This document shows positions 61,001 to 64,000 of a stretch of DNA of 64,000 nucleotides, one piece after another. This stretch comes from Liquidambar formosana. Taxonomy: Eukaryota; Streptophyta; Magnoliopsida; Saxifragales; Altingiaceae. Within the stretch, counting starts at the first letter, position 1; the number at the start of each line of letters is the position of its first letter. The notes beneath the pieces are model-generated. The model ran no database searches. It worked only from the letters and a program-made list of their open reading frames with translations, and was not told where the DNA came from. The position numbers and the translations under genes were made by a program. Location of the stretch: positions 33,314,371 through 33,378,370 of the forward strand of contig CM077823.1 of assembly GCA_039720395.1 (NCBI GenBank), given 5' to 3'.

Positions 61001-62441
61001 CATCTTCAAGGTCCAGGATTTTTTTAATAGGATTTTGTTTCAATAACATGCCCTCCCATTTCTTTTGTTTTTTGTTTTGTTTTTAAATAGTAAAATTTAG
61101 TTGAGGGATGCATGTGTTGCACTCCTAAACTAGTTTCTAATATTGAATACAGTAGTGGGCTCCAAGAAATGTGATTGTTAATCAATTCTCCTCTTAACTA
61201 AGACCAAGACTTGATTAGTGATCTAGAATTGTTAACCTATTTTATTCATGAATCTTCTTCACAGTTTTTATAAAATACAAAGTAAAAACTGGGTACTTTT
61301 TGAAAATTTACCATTGAATGAACAATATATCAGATCCTCTTAATGTCGCAATATATATTTTCTTGATGAAGTACTGTCGTAATATATATTGTTGATCTCA
61401 ATTCGGAGTTCTGAAATTTATTTTCTGGAAAAAAGGGTCTAGCAAAATATGGACATAAATAGTTTTTTTGTAACAAATTTGGAGTGCCCTGTCCATTGGA
61501 GTTCGACAAAAGTAACTGTTCATCATTCTGGCTGATCAGAATTTACTCTAATATTCAAATTATAATGATTTATTTTAAAATAATATTTAAACCATCTAAA
61601 AGTTGTGTGGGAACATTGAATCGAATGCCTCTGTTCGTCTAATTTACCTTTGTAATGTTTTTACTAAGAAATAAATTTTAAGATTTGATGAGTGTAATGC
61701 TTCACTATTTTATTCCTGATAAGAAAGAAAGTATGGCTTCACCATTTTGTTATTCCTTCCCAACTGCAGGTTCTAGCAGAGCTGAAACCATTTGTTGTAC
61801 TTGCTGAGAAACTCGGTAGACTTGCTGTCCAATTAGTAGCAGGTGGAAGTGGTGTAAAATCAGTAAAAGTGACCTATGCTTCTGCTAGAGCTCCGGACGA
61901 CCTTGACACCAGGGTTCTCCGTGCCATGATAACCAAGGGTCTGATCGAACCCATATCCAGCGTTTTTGTTAACTTGGTTAATGCAGATTTCACTGCTAAA
62001 CAGAGAGGACTTCGGATTAGTGAAGAAAGAATCATTCTAGATGGTTCACCTGAGAGTCCACTTGAGTTCATCCAGGTCCAGATTGCCAACGTGGAATCAA
62101 GATTTGCCAGTGCCATTTCAGAGTCTGGGGAGATTAAGGTGGAGGGCCGTGTGAAGGATGGGATTCCCCATTTGACAAGAGTGGGATCTTTTGAAGTGGA
62201 TGTTAGTTTGGAAGGTAGTATAATACTTTGCAGACAGGTTGATCAGCCGGGTATGATTGGAAAGGTGGGGAGTGTTTTGGGGGAGGAGAATGTGAACATC
62301 AGTTTCATGAGTGTTGGAAGGTTTGCTCCGCGAAATCAAGCTGTGATGGCAATTGGAGTGGATGAGCAACCCAGCAAGGAAGTCTTGAAGAAGATTGGAG
62401 ATATTCCGGCCATTGAGGAGTTTGTTTTCATCAAGGTGTAG
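58057..62441 (+). CDS. PGDH: D-3-phosphoglycerate dehydrogenase, chloroplastic
   Basis: Five exons: 58057-58594, 60197-60573, 60656-60766, 60861-60956 and 61770-62441. Phases agree and give 597 aa, the usual plant length. It oxidises 3-phosphoglycerate to 3-phosphohydroxypyruvate with NAD+, the first step of the phosphorylated serine pathway in plastids. Residues 1-50 are a Ser/Leu/Arg-rich transit peptide. Mature parts: substrate domain ([14 protein letters not shown]), [12 protein letters not shown], Rossmann motif [12 protein letters not shown] (about 200), [13 protein letters not shown] (about 282, active Arg), PHLGAST (about 332, catalytic His), ASB domain, and a C-terminal ACT domain (about 527-597, [16 protein letters not shown]). 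The ACT domain marks it as the long, possibly amino-acid-regulated type. A short sequence duplication lies in the 1.6-kb first intron. It converges with NHD1. Confidence 0.96.
58831..58926 (+). repeat. About 48-bp tandem duplication in PGDH intron 1
   Basis: TTCAAACCTCTTTTT followed by AAGATTCCAAGCTTTCA occurs at 58831 and 58880 with one indel. The surrounding 58760-58955 may be a degraded MITE (CTCTGTTTGTTTTCTGAGAA at the left, a weak inverse near 58945). Confidence 0.75.
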
Positions 62442-63060
62442 TGTGGTATCTTCTTTGGGTAAAAGTAGTATGATGTCTTCATCACTACATTTTTTGTACC
62501 CAATTTTGATTATTTTCATTGAGAGTGTTTTCTGTTGTAGCTTTAGGGGAGGGAAAAGGAATAATGCGATTGTGCTATTATGAGTGTGTACTTTAATGAG
62601 TTGCGATTGTGTTTAATTAGAGTCTTTCTTTCGACTACTTTGTTCTCGATGGATTAGTTTGATGGCTGGTTCTCATAATGCATGTGTAATGTGTATGGAG
62701 GAGTATGCAGCTATTTCCCTCCAAAAACAGAACAATTCAAAAGAAAAAAAGAAAAAAAAAAAGAAAATGTCCTTCAGATATAGTGTACCGCCTAGTGGCC
62801 CTTTAAAGTGAAAAATCTATGTAACAATTCTGTGGAACTTAATAGATTTTTATAGTGCTAAATAGCAAAATTCATTTCTGGTTTTCTAGATCCTTTTCCA
62901 GAAAGCATTAGCAACTTCTACCAATTGGTATCCATATCGTGGAATGGCAGTGTAAAATGTCATTTGGTCAGAGCATGCGAGACTCGATTACCCATATACA
63001 AAAATCCCATTTTTATAAACTACAAATGCATAAAATTAAGCACATTCAAATCAACAACGC

Positions 63061-63116
<56 letters not shown>

Positions 63117-63531
63117 ACAAAACAAAACTAATTAATGATCTGCATTTACATTATTTAACATGCTTTTTCCTTAAAGGATGCCCATGGATTTTGTTAAGTG
63201 AGATTCACTCTGCTTAGTGATGATTTCAGCACAAATTGTTCAAGGAGAAAGCTAAGAATTTTATTGGATCATTAGCGAAATATTACATTTTTCATGAAAG
63301 TCACACTATGTGGATATTTGAGAGCATGAGATCTAATCAATCTCAATTGTGTAAATCTAAGAACAATAAAAAATTGTGTTCTTCATACTTTGTGTGTCTC
63401 TCAAAAGATATTCTTTGTCCCCTAACATCTTTGCCAATCATATTTCTCACCAATTTCATCTAACGCAAGCCCGCTTTTCCGAGATATTCTGACTCGTTTC
63501 CAGCAAAGCTTCCAAAGCAGAGTTTTATGAT
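62442..63531. other. Convergent 3' region between PGDH and NHD1
   Basis: Contains the 3' UTRs of both genes (tail to tail, about 1.1 kb apart). It also has an A-rich stretch at 62741-62765 and the GA microsatellite at 63064-63113. No gene was recognised. Confidence 0.5.
63064..63113. repeat. (GA)n microsatellite
   Basis: More than twenty GA units with one interruption near the right end. Confidence 0.92.
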
Positions 63532-64000
63532 TTATGAACCAGAAAGGAAAGGAACTTGAGCTATGGTTGTGGGGAGTAAGACGTGGAGTTTATGAATGGC
63601 TAAATAGGCGGCAATGCCAGCAGCATAACCAGCAAAAGCAAAACCACTCACCTGCATGAAAAGAATGGCATCATTTACTGAAACAAAGGAATGCAATTTT
63701 AAATAGAAGGGATGTCATCAAATAGCAGCCTATACCTTCCGCAAGTACCAAAAAAAGTCCACCTTTTCCATCCCCATGAATGCAACGCCAGCTGCAGAGC
63801 CGATCACTAGCATGGACCCACCAGTACCAGCACAATATGCAACCAGCTGCCAAAACTCAGAATCTTGGGGGAAGGACGAGAGATCATACATTCCCATTGT
63901 TGCCGCAACCAGTGGAACGTTGTCTATAATTGCTGAGACAACTCCTATTGCACTTGCAATGAGTTCAACATTAGGGATATGTGCATCAAGGTAATTAGCT
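63532..64000 (-). CDS. NHD1: NhaD-type sodium/proton antiporter NHD1, C-terminal part
   Basis: Two minus-strand exons are visible: 64000 (window edge)..63736 and 63651..63532. Borders are CGGAAG|GTATAG and ATGCAG|GTGAGT; the stop is TAA at 63534-63532. The frame reads NYLDAHIPNVELIAS, then ASAIGVVSAIIDNVPLVAAT and CAGTGGSMLVIGSAAG, the conserved ion-pathway helices of NhaD antiporters (IIDNVPLVAA is diagnostic), then a last TM segment (GFAFAGYAAGIAAYLAI) and a short tail. NHD1 is a chloroplast-envelope Na+/H+ antiporter that exports sodium. About 130 C-terminal residues are present; the rest of the gene lies beyond the window. Confidence 0.93.

Overview
The window is nuclear DNA of a flowering plant. 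Evidence: GT-AG introns of 0.1-2.6 kb, chloroplast-targeted enzymes, a TIR-NBS-LRR gene (a class missing from grasses), and dense plant-type MITEs, SINEs, LINEs and LTR remnants. Average base composition is AT-rich and only exons are GC-richer. A eudicot, probably a woody one with slow turnover, is the best fit; the species cannot be named from the sequence alone.

Layout. 1-10158: a minus-strand TIR-NBS-LRR resistance gene that is now a pseudogene. Its first exon is split by a 2.58-kb solo LTR (7495-10070) with a 5-bp target duplication, and at least four further lesions follow. 11.2-12.9 kb: a decayed LINE 3' half. 15.1-17.7 kb (+): PRKRIP1-like splicing protein. 19.1-21.2 kb (+): small reticulon RTNLB. 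21.5-22.4 kb: a complete TRIM mini-retrotransposon, followed by an array that amplified its LTR/host junction. 27.0-31.6 kb (-): TIC21/PIC1. 31.6-39.7 kb: gene-free, with four MITEs that have readable ends and target duplications. 39.7-43.6 kb (+): LRR receptor-like kinase of subfamily III. 48.0-50.7 kb (+): SGNH-type carbohydrate esterase with a SINE in its intron. 50.7-58.0 kb: gene-free. 58.1-62.4 kb (+): plastid D-3-phosphoglycerate dehydrogenase. 63.5-64.0 kb (-): the 3' end of an NhaD-type Na+/H+ antiporter (NHD1), running off the window edge.

How the genes relate. They do not form a pathway, but the order is informative. RLK - esterase - PGDH matches, from memory, Arabidopsis At4g34220 - At4g34215 - At4g34200. 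Reticulon - PGDH - NHD1 matches At3g19460 - At3g19480 - At3g19490. Those two Arabidopsis segments are duplicates of one ancestor, and this window seems to hold the undivided set. PGDH, TIC21 and NHD1 all act in the chloroplast (serine synthesis, envelope transport, envelope sodium export).

No new multi-gene system is evident. The most unusual structures are the LTR insertion into the conserved TIR motif, the palindrome cluster just upstream of that LTR's TATA box, the TRIM with its amplified junction, and a clean 48-bp in-frame duplication in the esterase.
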